From Costus lasius (lineage: Eukaryota > Streptophyta > Magnoliopsida > Zingiberales > Costaceae), in assembly GCA_027563935.2 (NCBI GenBank), contig JANVAS020000203.1:5952001-6016000 (forward strand): a stretch of 64,000 bases of DNA. The letters run 5' to 3'. The notes under the pieces were generated by a model, which worked only from the letters and a program-made list of their open reading frames with translations, did not search any database and was not told the DNA's origin. Both the position numbers and the translations under genes were made by a program. Every line of letters starts with the position of its first letter. The stretch's first letter is position 1. Positions 32,301 through 43,929 of the stretch are shown here, piece after piece.

Positions 32301-35300
32301 ATGAACTTCAATGTGCGATCCCTACTGGAAAGGGAGAAGTTTGGTGGGCCGAACTTCTCTGACTGGTTTGGACACCTTAAGATCGTTCTTAAGGCAGAGA
32401 GGAAACTGTATGTCCTCGAGACGGCGATACCGCCGCAGCCCGCTCCGAACGCCGCAAGGGCGGTTCGGGAAGCCTATGAAAAGCACGTCAATGATAGCAT
32501 TGATGTCGCTTGCCTGATGCTAGCGTCTATGACGCCACCGCTGCAGCGTCAGCATGAGGATATGTCTGCTATAGACATGATAGCGAACCTCAAGATGCTG
32601 TATGCTGCACAGGCGAGGACTGAACGCTATAATTTGACAAAGCTCTTCTTTCAGAGCAAACTGGCTGAAGGGAGCCCAGTGGGAGCTCACGTGCTCAAGA
32701 TGATTGGGCACAAGGAGGCTCTAGAGAAACTGGGGCATACCATCAACCAGGAGCTTGCTGTGGACATTATTCTGCAGTCTCTCCCGCCTTCATTCGACGC
32801 GTTCATTCTTAATTTTAATATGAACAAAATCGATTGTACTCCGGCAGAGCTGCTGAATATGCTCTTGACCACTGAGGAGACTCTGAAGGGTAAGCCTTCA
32901 ACCTCTGTCTTGATGGTTCCTTCTAGGAACAAGAAGAAGGGGAAGAAGGGCAAGGCCCCTGTCAAGAGTTACAGCAAGGCTCTGAAGCAGAAGGTCAAGC
33001 GGTCTAAGGAATACAGGTGTTTCCACTGTGGCCAGCTGGGTCACTGGAAAAAGGACTGTAAAGCGCTCCAAGGAGATAAGAGGGGAAGCTTTGCTTCTGG
33101 CTCAGGTATATTCGTGACTGAGGTCATGTTTTCTTCTTCTGTATCATGGGTGTTGGACACTGCATGTGGAGTTCACATTTGTTCAAATGTACAGGAACTC
33201 AAGAGAAGAAGGCAGGTGGGACAGCATGAGGTGGACCTACGAGTTGGAAACGGGGCACGGGTTGCTGCTGTTGCTGTAGGAGACTACTTTATTACTTTAC
33301 CATCTGGACTTGTATTGGAACTAAACAGTTGTTACTTTGTTCCCAGTATAACTAAAAATATTATCTCCATTCCTGCTCTTGTCAGGAAGGGGTTTTCCTT
33401 TGAATGCAATATTTCAAAGTGTATTTTGTCTTATGATAATATTGTTTATGCAACTGGTTCAATTAACAATGGGTTATTCATGTTGGACATGGAATGTTCA
33501 ATACAACAAATTGATATTAAGAAAGCCAAGTATGCTGATGACAGCACCTTGCTATGGCATAGTCGTTTAGGCCATATTAACGAGAAACGCATTAAGCGGT
33601 TGCATGAAAATGGACTGCTGGGATCATTCTCCTATAAGGAGATTGATACATGCAAAGCTTGTTTGATGGGAAAAATGACGAAGTCACCTTTTCCTCACAA
33701 AGGTCAAAGGGCTTCAGGTTTACTTGACCTTATACACAGTGATGTGTGTGGGCCATTTAGTAAACATGCCAGAGGTGGCTATCAGTACTTCATTACCTTT
33801 ACTGATGATTTCAGTAGATATGGTTATGTCTATCTGATGAGACATAAAAGTGAATCTTTTGACAAGTTCAAAGAGTTCAAAAATGAAGTACAGAATCAGC
33901 TAGGCCGTAATATCAAGGCACTTCGCTCAGATCGAGGTGGTGAATACCTAAGTCATGCATTTACTGACTATCTAAAGGAGTGTGGGATTATCTCACAGCT
34001 CACTCCACCAGGAACACCGCAATGGAATGGTGTGTCCGAGAGGAGAAATAGAACGCTACTTGATATGGTTCGTTCTATGATGAGTCAGGCTACTCTACCC
34101 TACTCCTTTTGGGGTTTTGCACTGGAAACAGCTGCAAAGGTACTAAACCGAGTGCCATCCAAGGCAGTTTCCAAGACGCCATATGAGTTATGGTATGGGA
34201 AACAGCCAAGCTTGACATTTATCAGGATCTGGGGTTGCGAAGCTTATGTAAAGAAGCTCGCCTCTGGGAAACTAGAGAGCAGATCTGACAAATGTATCTT
34301 TGTCGGTTACCCTAAGGAAACTAAGGGTTATTATTTCTTCGATCCCAAGGAGAACAAGGTTTTTGTTGCTCGGACGGCCATATTTCTTGAGAAGGAGTTT
34401 CTTCTGCAAGAGGCCAGTGGGAGAGAAATAAAACTGGATGAGAATCCAGAGGTAGGACAAAGTGCTCAAGCAGAGTTGGATGAGCCTGAGCCGGTAGAAC
34501 AGGTTATTGAACAACCTGAGGCTCAGATATCACGGGAACCGCGAAGATCGGGTAGGATCCGTCGACAGCCTGAGCGCTATGACGGAGTCTACATCATTAA
34601 CAATGATGAACCCCTCACTTATGCGGATGCGGTCGGTGGACCGGAGTCAGCGAGATCGCTTGAAGCTATGCGCACCGAGATGGACTCCATGTCAGATAAC
34701 CAAGTCTGGGATTTGGTTGATCCGCCTCCGGGAGTTATCCCTATAGGCTGTAAATGGATCTTCAAGAAGAAGATTGACATGGATGGTAACGTGGTTACCT
34801 ATAAAGGCAGGCTAGTTGCGAAAGGTTTCAAACAAATCTACGGGATAGATTATGATGAAACTTTCTCACCTGTAGCCATGTTTAAGTCTATTCGGATTCT
34901 TTTCGCGATAGCTGCATATTATGATTATGAGATTTGGCAGATGGATGTGAAAACAGCTTTCCTTAATGGAAATCTGGATGAGGATGTGTACATGACACAG
35001 CCTGAAGGTTTCACTAATCCAGCAGATCGTCATAAGATATGCAAGTTAAAGAAGTCTATTTATGGACTTAAACAAGCATCAAGAAGCTGGAATATTCGTT
35101 TTGATGAATCAGTCACTGAATTTGGTTTCATCAAGAACGAAGATGACCCGTGTGTTTATAAGAGGTTTAGTGGGAGCGTGATTACTTTCCTAGTCCTCTA
35201 CGTCGATGACATCTTGATCATTGGAAATGATATTCCTGAAATGCATGCTGTTAAAGCATGGCTAAGGAAATGTTTCCAGATGAAAGATCTAGGAGAAGCA

Positions 35301-36182
35301 GCCTATGTGTTAGGTGTGAAGATCTACAGGGATAGATCTAAGAGGCTTCTCGGGCTGTGCCAGAGTACTTACATCGAAAAGGTCCTGGAGAGATTTCATT
35401 TAGAGAATTCTAAACGAGGATATCTTCCAGTCAGACATGGTCTGAATCTTTCGAAGAGTCAGTGTCCACAAACACAGACTGAGAAAGATGAAATGGACAA
35501 TACGCCTTATGCTTCGGCTATTGGTTCCATTATGTATGCGATGTTGTGTACTCGCCCAGACGTTGCTTACGGGTTAAGCGTAACCAGTCGTTTCCAAAGT
35601 AATCCAGGTGTGGCGCACTGGATTGCAGTCAAGAACATCTTAAAATATCTGCGGAGGACCAAAGATATGTTCTTGATATATGGTGGTCAGGAAGAACTCA
35701 GTATTGAAGGATATACTGACGCTTCGTTCCAGTCTGACCAGGATGATTTCCGATCGCAATCAGGCTATGTTTTTAGCTTGAATGGAGGTGCAGTGGTGTG
35801 GAAAAGTTTCAAACAGTCAACTGTTGCTGATTCTACAACAGAAGCCGAGTATGTTGCAGCCTCGGAAGCATCCAAGGAGGCAGTGTGGATTCGTAAGTTC
35901 GTGAGAGAACTTGGTGTCATTCCTTCGAGTGCAGATCCTTTGGTTATCTTTTGTGATAACACTGGAGCAATCGCACAAGCAAAGGAACCACGGTCGCACC
36001 AGAAGTCCAAGCACATACAGAGACGGTTTCACTTGATCCGGGAGATCATTGATCGTGGCGAGATCAAAATCTGCAAGGTACATACAGATGACAATCTGGC
36101 AGACCCGCTTACCAAGCCTCTGGCGCAGCAGAAGCATGAGAAGCACTGTAATAATATGGGTTTGAGATTTCTCAACCATTAG
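32301..36182 (+). CDS. gag-pol: A1 Gag-Pol polyprotein, intact
   Basis: This single 1,293-codon frame runs from ATG 32301 to TAG 36180-36182. Domains by residue are: Gag about 1-230; CCHC zinc knuckle C240/C243/H248/C253; aspartic protease with D286 in DTACG; GAG-pre-integrase about 415-465; integrase core D481, D544 and E580 (35 residues between the last two); RT with D882 (WQMDVKTAF) and YVDD 967-970; and RNase H with D1140, the TTEAEY glutamates (1181/1183) and D1219. All catalytic residues are present with no stop or frameshift. Gag should form the particle, protease should cleave the precursor, RT/RNase H should copy the RNA from the Met-tRNA primer, and integrase should insert the cDNA. 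The ATG is chosen because it aligns with the starts in A2 and A7. As in other copia elements, Gag and Pol share one frame, so how Gag excess is achieved is not visible. Confidence 0.97.
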   Translation: MNFNVRSLLEREKFGGPNFSDWFGHLKIVLKAERKLYVLETAIPPQPAPNAARAVREAYEKHVNDSIDVACLMLASMTPPLQRQHEDMSAIDMIANLKMLYAAQARTERYNLTKLFFQSKLAEGSPVGAHVLKMIGHKEALEKLGHTINQELAVDIILQSLPPSFDAFILNFNMNKIDCTPAELLNMLLTTEETLKGKPSTSVLMVPSRNKKKGKKGKAPVKSYSKALKQKVKRSKEYRCFHCGQLGHWKKDCKALQGDKRGSFASGSGIFVTEVMFSSSVSWVLDTACGVHICSNVQELKRRRQVGQHEVDLRVGNGARVAAVAVGDYFITLPSGLVLELNSCYFVPSITKNIISIPALVRKGFSFECNISKCILSYDNIVYATGSINNGLFMLDMECSIQQIDIKKAKYADDSTLLWHSRLGHINEKRIKRLHENGLLGSFSYKEIDTCKACLMGKMTKSPFPHKGQRASGLLDLIHSDVCGPFSKHARGGYQYFITFTDDFSRYGYVYLMRHKSESFDKFKEFKNEVQNQLGRNIKALRSDRGGEYLSHAFTDYLKECGIISQLTPPGTPQWNGVSERRNRTLLDMVRSMMSQATLPYSFWGFALETAAKVLNRVPSKAVSKTPYELWYGKQPSLTFIRIWGCEAYVKKLASGKLESRSDKCIFVGYPKETKGYYFFDPKENKVFVARTAIFLEKEFLLQEASGREIKLDENPEVGQSAQAELDEPEPVEQVIEQPEAQISREPRRSGRIRRQPERYDGVYIINNDEPLTYADAVGGPESARSLEAMRTEMDSMSDNQVWDLVDPPPGVIPIGCKWIFKKKIDMDGNVVTYKGRLVAKGFKQIYGIDYDETFSPVAMFKSIRILFAIAAYYDYEIWQMDVKTAFLNGNLDEDVYMTQPEGFTNPADRHKICKLKKSIYGLKQASRSWNIRFDESVTEFGFIKNEDDPCVYKRFSGSVITFLVLYVDDILIIGNDIPEMHAVKAWLRKCFQMKDLGEAAYVLGVKIYRDRSKRLLGLCQSTYIEKVLERFHLENSKRGYLPVRHGLNLSKSQCPQTQTEKDEMDNTPYASAIGSIMYAMLCTRPDVAYGLSVTSRFQSNPGVAHWIAVKNILKYLRRTKDMFLIYGGQEELSIEGYTDASFQSDQDDFRSQSGYVFSLNGGAVVWKSFKQSTVADSTTEAEYVAASEASKEAVWIRKFVRELGVIPSSADPLVIFCDNTGAIAQAKEPRSHQKSKHIQRRFHLIREIIDRGEIKICKVHTDDNLADPLTKPLAQQKHEKHCNNMGLRFLNH

Positions 36183-36189
36183 ATTAAGT

Positions 36190-36202
36190 GCAAGTGGGAG
36201 AT
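36190..36202 (+). promoter_or_regulatory. A1 polypurine tract
   Basis: GCAAGTGGGAGAT immediately precedes the 3' LTR and is the expected plus-strand primer. The same short AGTGGGAGA core adjoins the 3' LTR in A2, A4, A5, A6 and the B fragment. Confidence 0.85.
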
Positions 36203-37876
36203 TGTTGGGGTATGCCCTTAAGGCTAATGTTTGAGGCCTGTGGGAATGTATCAGTATCATGTAATAAACTCTTATGTTTATAAAGGCATGGTTGTTATTC
36301 AGTTAGCTACATTGTCTGCTGCAATATATGTTCTTCTGAATAATGTCTCAAAGCTGTTCAGCTGGGCTGACATGCTATTAAGTCCTTAGTCGATGTATCT
36401 TGGTGAACATGAGACAGCCTTGATATGGTTAAGACTAATATGTGTTCTAATCTTATAGGATGCTTCGAGCATGGAATAAGATGTAGACTCATGGGTACAT
36501 GGGATGTACTGGACAGACCCTACTAGGATGTTCAATTGTTTGTCACAATGTGAATATTCCTTGATTATGACAAGTGGCACATTTCCTCTGACTTGAGATC
36601 ACTTGTGTTTTCTAAATGATGATTGTCATTGTTTTGAGATAGTTCAATATCGTTTGAAACATAATGATTATAGACTATCTTGGATGGTGAGCTTGAGTCA
36701 GGTTAGAGCATTAGTGATAGATAAAGGATTGCCGTCTCCTTGTTTAAGGAGTGTGATGTTCTAAAGGGGCCCCCTGGATGAGATGATTGAGAAAAGTGTA
36801 TGGCCATACCCAGGTGACAGTGTTCATCTGATCTAATCATGCTCATCATATTGGAGTTACGAGCTTGACAGGCTTGTCCAATAAGAACATCCAGTGGCAA
36901 AGGAAATATGCATGCCTTGTGAATTGATTCACACTTGTGTTGTTTTTGGGTGTAGTCTTGGAAGACTCTTTCCTTTATATCGGGAGACAGTGATGTGTTG
37001 CTAGATACCTCTCACTGGTCGTGATAACGTGAGTTATCATTACCGACGCTTAAAGGAAACCCTCAGGGTCGCACAATTTGATGATATGGCTTACTTAAGT
37101 CAGATCGTGTGGACTGAATTGTTCGGGTTCAGTTTAAAGGGATTTAATCTCTGATTGTAAGTGAGATCTGGTCTGATCATGTTTGATTGATTAGGGCTTG
37201 AGATCGGTAAGCTTCGATCGAGAGAACGGATGCTAGATCGGTCAGATCAGAAGCATCAAGAGATCGACGGTCAGATCAAGCACCTTAGGGTTTTTAATGT
37301 GATCTGGACTAATTGCTTGGGTTATTTGGTTTATAGACCAGACCGAATTGAACCGGCTCTAGATGTGAGCGCTTGGTTCAAAGTAATGAGGAAAATGCGA
37401 TTGGTTCATGAGGGCATGAACACATGATCGCATGTAAGAGAGGTTGGCTATTTTTAGCAACCACGCCCCCCATGTTTACACGGAGCGCATCTCTTGTTGC
37501 CTCAACCTCTAATTCTCGTCGCTCTCTCTCGTAAGAGACTTCTCTTTCACGTCTTGGAGACTCGAGAATCAAGCAAGGAAAGGCGATCTTCTTCCCTTCT
37601 CACGCGATCAAAGACACCTAGGAATCTTGCTAGCACAAGATATTCCGTAGGGAGTAAGCGCATCCTCATCTTGTGTGCACGTCCTAAGGAGGAAATCTTC
37701 GTTGCTTTCTATCTTCCAAGGCGCCATCTTTAAATGGCATTGGTATGAATCGCATCTCCTTCTTTCATGTTTTAAAGGTTGATCATATATTGCATGTTTT
37801 CGATTCTTGAATCCGCTGCCTATCGAGTTTGCGCCAACTAGGGTTTCGCCCCCCCTATTGAAAGGGGTTCCCTTCA
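36203..37876 (+). repeat. A1 3' LTR
   Basis: It is the same length as the 5' LTR (1,674 bp) with two differences seen by eye. It ends GGGGTTCCCTTCA at 37876 and is followed by GTTAA. Confidence 0.96.
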
Positions 37877-38370
37877 GTTAACATGCATAATGGACTTTGG
37901 GCTTGGCCCATTGGTTAGTTGGGCTTGCTAATAAGTTGTATTGAAGGGCTATGAGGCTTGAATGGTATAATGGGGATGAATTAATAGGATAGGCGCATAT
38001 GGGATTCTAGTTGGGCTAGGATTTGCGCCTATGCCTTGTTTGGTATCTCCTAGGTGATTAAATCAAATTGGATTTGATTAAATCACACAAGATAATTGAT
38101 TGGATTGTGTTTGACAATTGTGGGCTGATTATTAACATAATTAGAGTCCTAATTGGATTAGGACTTGCGCCCAAGCCACATTAGGCAATCCATCATATTG
38201 CCTTGACTAGGTCTAGGCGCATGGATGGGATTAATGCCTCATATGGCATGATATGGGCGCATATGGCTGATGCTTGCTTTGGCAAGTCTTAGGCGCATAT
38301 GGGAGTGGAGATTTAATCAATATATTTGATTGGATAATCTCCTAGAATCATGCCCTAATTGTCAACACTT
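37877..38370 (+). repeat. Family B/C LTR (C1), middle piece
   Basis: This AT-rich LTR sequence carries GGCGCATATG-type motifs and ATTAGGACTTGCGCC, and resembles the repeat-rich middle of the C2 LTR (56980-57250). It lies between the A1 right flank and the A5 TSD copy CACTT (38366-38370). There is no gene. Confidence 0.7.
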
Positions 38371-40039
38371 TGAAAGTCCCCAAAGGGGGGGGGGGGGAAA
38401 CCCTAATAGCATGCGCATAGGAAATTTTTCTAGGGTTTCATAGAATCGCATATATGAATGTATGATCAACTTAAGATAGAAATCATAGAAATGCGTTACC
38501 ATTGCCATTTGCTTGGATGGTGTCTTGGAATCAAAGAATCAAATGCTTCTTCTCCCAAGGCGACGCACACAAGGTGAAGATGGCTTTCTTCTTGTCGTCC
38601 TTTGTGCTAGCAAAGATCTCCAAGAGTCCTGATCGAATGGAAGGGAAGATGAGGTGAACTCTTGCTTGGCAAATTCCCTTCTCTACCTTGGCGTGAGCTT
38701 TCTTCACCACACGAGAGAACAAGTGGTCACGAGAGAGAAGGAGAGGCGAGAATAGGGATAGCTATTCGAACGTGAGGCGTGGTCTCATTTTGAGATCATG
38801 GCTTCTAAAAATAGCAAGCCACCTCTTCATGCGACCATGGGTTTTACCCCAAGCGCATTTTGCTCTCCCATTGAACCATGCGCTCACTTGATGAGCCGGT
38901 TCATTTTAATTTGGTTCAAAGACCAATTAACCCAAGCCTTTAGTCTAGATCTCATTAAACTTAAAAGTTCAAGATCTAACCGTTCATCTCTTGATGCTCT
39001 TGATCTCACCGATCTAGCATCAATTCTCTCGATCAAAGCTTACCGATCTCAAGCCCTAATCAATCAAACATGATTTGACCAGATCTCACTTACAATCAGA
39101 GTTTAAATCCCTTTAAACTGAACCAAAACAATTCAGTCCACACGATCTGACTTAAGTAAGCCATATCATCAAATTGTGCGACCCTAAGGGTTTCCTTTAA
39201 ATGTCGGTAACGATAACTTACGTTATCACGATCAGTGAGGGGTATCTAGCAACACATCACTATCTCCCGATATAAAGGAAAAAGTCTTCCAAGACTACAC
39301 CCAAACCACAGCACAAGTGTGAATCCATTTCACTAGACATACATGTTTCCTTTGCCACTGGATGTTCTTATTGGACAAGCGTGTCAAGCCTGTAAATCCA
39401 ATATGATGAGAATGATTAGATCAGATGAACATAGTCACCTAGGTATGGCCATACACTTTCTCAATCATCTCATCCAGGGGGCCCCTTTAGAACATCACAC
39501 TCCTAAAACAAGGAGACGGCAATCCTATATCTATCATTAGTGCCCTAACATGACTCATGCTCATTATCCAAGATAGTCTATAACCATTATGTTTCAAATG
39601 ATATTGAACTACCTCAAAACAATGCCAATCATCATTTAGAAACACAAGTGATCTCAAGTCAGAGGAAGATATGCCACTTGTTTGCATACTAGGATTATTC
39701 ACATTGTGACAAGCAATTGAATAACCTAGTAGGTGGAAATAAGATGTACCCATGAGTCTACATCTTATTCCATGCTCGAAGCATCCTATAAGATTAGAAC
39801 ACATATTAGTCTCAATCATATCAAGGCTGTCTCATGTTCACCAAGATATCTCGACTAAGGACTATACTGCATGTCAGCCTAGCTGAACATCATTGAGACA
39901 TTATTCAGAAGTATTCATATTGCAGCAGATAATGTAACAACCTGAATAACAACCATTGCCTTTATAAACATAGAGTTTATACATGATACTGATATAATCC
40001 CAAGGCCTCAAACATTAGCCTTAAGGGCACACCCCAACA
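38371..40039 (-). repeat. A5 3' LTR
   Basis: This LTR reads TGTTGGGGTGTGCCC...CTTTCA on the minus strand. It differs from the 5' LTR at about eight sites by eye, by G-run length near 38385, and by a replaced segment near 39733-39750 where the 5' LTR has GGGTCTGTCCAGTACATC. The GTATGGCCATAC dyad and telo-box-like AAACCCTAA end are present. Confidence 0.94.
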
Positions 40040-40059
40040 ATCTCCCACTTGCACTTAAT

Positions 40060-43000
40060 CTAATGGTTGAGAAATCTCAAACCCATATTATTACAGTGCT
40101 TCTCATGCTTCTGCTGTGCCAGAGGCTTTGTAAGCGGGTCAGCCAGATTGTCGTCTGTATGAACCTTGCAGATTTTGATCTCGCCACGATCTATGATCTC
40201 CCGGATCAAATGAAACCGTCTCTGTATGTGCTTGGACTTCTAGTGCGACCGTGGTTCCTTTGCCTGTGCTATTGCTCCAGTGTTATCACAGAAGATAACC
40301 AAAGGATCTGCACTCGAAGGAACAACACCAAGTTCCTGAACGAACTTACGAATCCACACTGCCTCCTTAGATGCTTCTGAGGCTGCAACATACTCGGCTT
40401 CTGTTGTGGAATCAGCAACAATAGATTGTTTGAAACTTTTCCACACCACTACTCCTCCATTCAAGCTAAAAACATAGCCTGATTACGATCGGAAATCATC
40501 CTGGTCAGACTGGAACGAAGCGTCAGTATATCCTTCAATACTGAGTTCTTCCTGACCTCCATATATCAAGAACATATCTTTGGTCCTCCGAAGATATTTC
40601 AAAATGTTCTTGACTGCAATCCAGTGTGCCTTCCCTGGATTACTTTGGAATCGACTGGTCACGCTTAACCCGTAAGCGACGTCTGGGCGAGTACACAACA
40701 TCGCATACATAATGGACCCAATAGCCGAAGCATAAGGCGTATTGTCCATTTCATCTTTCTCAGTCTGTGTTTGTGGACACTGACTCTTCGAAAGATTTAG
40801 ACCATGTCTGACTGGAAGATATCCTCTTTTAGAATTCTCTAAATGAAATCTCTCCAGGACTTTATCGATGTAAGTACTCTGGCACAGCCCGAGAAGCCTC
40901 TTAGATCTATCCCTGTAGATCTTCACACCTAATACATAGGCTGCTTCTCCTAGATCTTTCATTTGGAAACATTTTCTTAACCATGCTTTAACGGCATGCA
41001 GTTCAGGAATATCGTTTCCAATGATCAAGATATCATCGACGTAGAGGACTAGGAAAGTAATTACGCTCCCACTAAACCTCTTATATACACACGGGTCATC
41101 TTCATTCTTGATGAAACCAAATTCACAGATTGATTCATCAAAACGAATATTCCAGCTTCTTGATGCTTGTTTAAGTCCATAAATGGACTTCTTTAGCTTG
41201 CATACTTTATGACGATCTGATGGATTGATGAAACCTTCAGGTTGTGTCATATACACATCCTCTTCTAGTTTTCCATTAAGGAAAGCAGTCTTCACATCCA
41301 TTTGCCAGATCTCATAATCATAATATGCTGCTATCGCAAGAATAATCCGAATAGACTTGAACATAGCTACAGGAGAGAAAGTTTCATCATAATCTATCCC
41401 GTAGATTTGTTTGAAACCTTTCGCAACTAGCCTGCCTTTATAGGTAACTACGTTACCATCCATGTCAATCTTCCTTTTGAAGATCCACTTACAGCCTATA
41501 GGGATTACTCCCGGAGGCGGATCAACCAAATCCCAGACTTGGTTATCTGACATGGAGTCCATCTTGGCTCGCATAGCTTCAAGCCATCTCGCTGATTCCG
41601 GTCCACTGACCGCATCCGCATAAGTGAGGGGTTCATCATCAATGATGTAGACTCCGTCATAGCGCTCAGGCTGACGACGGATCCTTTCCGATCTATGCGG
41701 TTCCCGTGATATCTGAGCCTCCCGTTGTTCAGTAACCTGATCTACTGGCTCAGGCTCATCCAACTGTGCTTGACTACTTTGTCCTTCTTCTGGATTCTCA
41801 TCCAGCTTTATTTCTCTCCCACTGGCCTCTTGCAGAAGTAATTCTTTCTCAAGAAAAATGGCCGTCCGAGCAACAAACACCTTGTTCTCTTTGGGATCGT
41901 AGAAATAATAACCCTTAGTTTCCTTAGGGTAACCGACAAAGATACATTTCTCAGATCTGCTCTCCAGTTTCCCAGAGACGAGCTTTTTGACATAAGCCTC
42001 GCAACCCCAGATCTTAATAAATGTTAAGCTCGGCTGTTTCCCATACCATAACTCAAATGGAGTCTTTGAAACGGCCTTGGATGGCACTCGGTTTAGTACC
42101 TTTGCAGCTGTTTCCAGTGCAAATCCCCAAAATGAGTAAGGTAGAGTAGCCTGACTCATCATAGAATGAACCATATCCAGTAAGGTTCTATTTCTCCTCT
42201 CGGACACACTATTCCATTGCGGTGTTCCTGGTGGAGTGAGCTGTGAGATAATCCCACACTCCTTTAGATAGTCAGTAAACTCATGACTCAAGTATTCACC
42301 ACCTCGATCCGATCGAAGTGCCTTGATATTTCGGCCTAACTGATTCTGTACTTCATTCTTGAACTCTTTGAACTTGTCAAAAGATTCACTTTTATGTCTC
42401 ATTAGATAGACATACCCATATCTACTGAAATCATCAGTAAAGGTAATGAAGTATAGATAGCCACCTCTGGCATGTTTACTAAAAGGCCCACACACATCAC
42501 TGTGTATAAGGTCAAGTAAACCTGAAGCCCTTTGACCTTTCTTAGGAAAAGGAGACTTCGTCATTTTACCCATTAAACAAGCTTTGCATGTATCATTCTC
42601 CTCATAGGAGAATGATCCCAGCAGTCCATGATCATGCAACCGCTTAATGCGCTTCTTGTTAATATGGCCTAAACGACTATGCCATAGCACGGTGCTGTTA
42701 TCAGCATACTTGGCTTTCTTAATATCAATTTGCTGTATAGAACATTCCATGTCCAACATGAATAATCCATTGTTAATTGACCCAGTAGCATAAACAATAT
42801 TATCATATGAAATAACACACTTTGAAATATTGCATTCAAAGGAAAACCCTTTCCTGACAAGAGCAGGAATAGAGATAATATTTTTCGTAATGCTTGGCAC
42901 AAAGTAACAATTGTCCAGTTCCAATACAAGCCCAGATGGTAATGAGATGTAATAAATTCCTACAGCAACAGCAGCAACCCGTGCCCCGTTTCCAACTCGT

Positions 43001-43929
43001 AGGCCCACCTGTCTTCTTCTCTTGAGTTCCTGTACATTTGAACAAATGTGAACTCCACATGCAGTGTCTAACACCCATGAAATAGAAGAAGAAACCATGA
43101 CCTCAGTCACAAAAATACCTGAGCCAGAAGCAAAAGGATTGCTTCCCTTCTTGTCTCCTTGGAGCGCTTTATAGTCCTTTTTCCAGTGACCCAGCTGGCC
43201 ACAGTGGAAACATCTGTATTCCTTCGACCGCTTAACCTTTTGTTTCAGAGACTTGTTGTAGTTCTTGACAGGGGCTTTGCCCTTCTTCCCTTTCTTCTTG
43301 TTCCTTGAAGGAACCATCAAGACAGAGGATGAAGGCCTTCCCTTTAGAGTCAACTCTGTAATCAAGAGCATGTTCAGTAACTCTGCCGGGGTACAGTCGA
43401 TCTTGTTCATATTAAAATTAATGATGAACGGATCAAAAGTAGCCGGAAGAGACTGTAGGATAATGTCTACAGCAAGCTCCTGATTGATGGTATGTCCCAG
43501 TTTCTCTAGAGCCTCCTTGTACCCAATCATCTTGAGTACGTGAGCTCCCACTGGACTCCCTTCAGCCAGTTTGCTCTGAAAGAAAAGCTTAGTCAAATTG
43601 TAGCGTTCAGTCCTAGCCTGTGCAGCATACAGCAGCTTGAGGTTTGCTATAATTTGTATAGCAGATAGATCCTCATGCTGACGCTGCAACTCTGGCGTCA
43701 TAGACGCAAGCATCAGGCAGGCGACAACAATGCTATCATTGACATGCTTCTCATAGGCATCCCGAACCGCCCTTGCGGCGTTCGCAGCGGGTTGAGGTGG
43801 TATAGCCGTCTCGAGGACATACAGCTTCCTCTCAGCCTTAAGAACAATCTTAAGGTGTCCGTACCAGTCTGAGAAGTTTGGTCCAGCAAACTTCTCCCTT
43901 TCTAGTAGGGATCGCACATTGAAATTCGT
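40060..43929 (-). pseudogene. gag-pol: A5 gag-pol polyprotein, nearly intact
   Basis: This 1,290-codon copia frame runs on the minus strand and carries every domain from Gag to RNase H. Three lesions matter. The initiator aligned with A1 is ACG (43929-43927) instead of ATG. The last knuckle cysteine is Tyr (HWKKDY), which removes a zinc ligand. Codon 1149 is TAA (40483-40485) for Gln, cutting off most of RNase H. Five residues are also missing after RRRQVG in the protease-linker region. Integrase DDE and RT YVDD are retained. The Cys-to-Tyr and Gln-to-stop changes are C-to-T type on one strand or the other. The element is probably non-autonomous, yet much of its protein would fold if translated from an internal start. 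Confidence 0.94.

Larger units (their letters stand above)
28808..37876 (+). mobile_element. A1: complete, young family A copia retrotransposon
   Basis: Two LTRs of exactly 1,674 bp (28808-30481 and 36203-37876) flank a 5,721-bp internal region with primer-binding site, leader, uninterrupted gag-pol and polypurine tract. By eye the LTRs differ at only two sites: G/A in the GAGTTATC-TTACCG block (29645 vs 37040) and G/A in the TGTGTGC-CGTCC block. The flanks are GTTAT (28803-28807) and GTTAA (37877-37881), a 5-bp TSD with one mismatch. The element sits inside the C1 LTR. Every part needed for an autonomous copia element is present. Confidence 0.96.

Noticed and set aside
32301..36182. A1 polyprotein as a domesticated host gene
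   Set aside because: It lies between two nearly identical LTRs with a primer-binding site and polypurine tract, so a young mobile element explains the intact frame.
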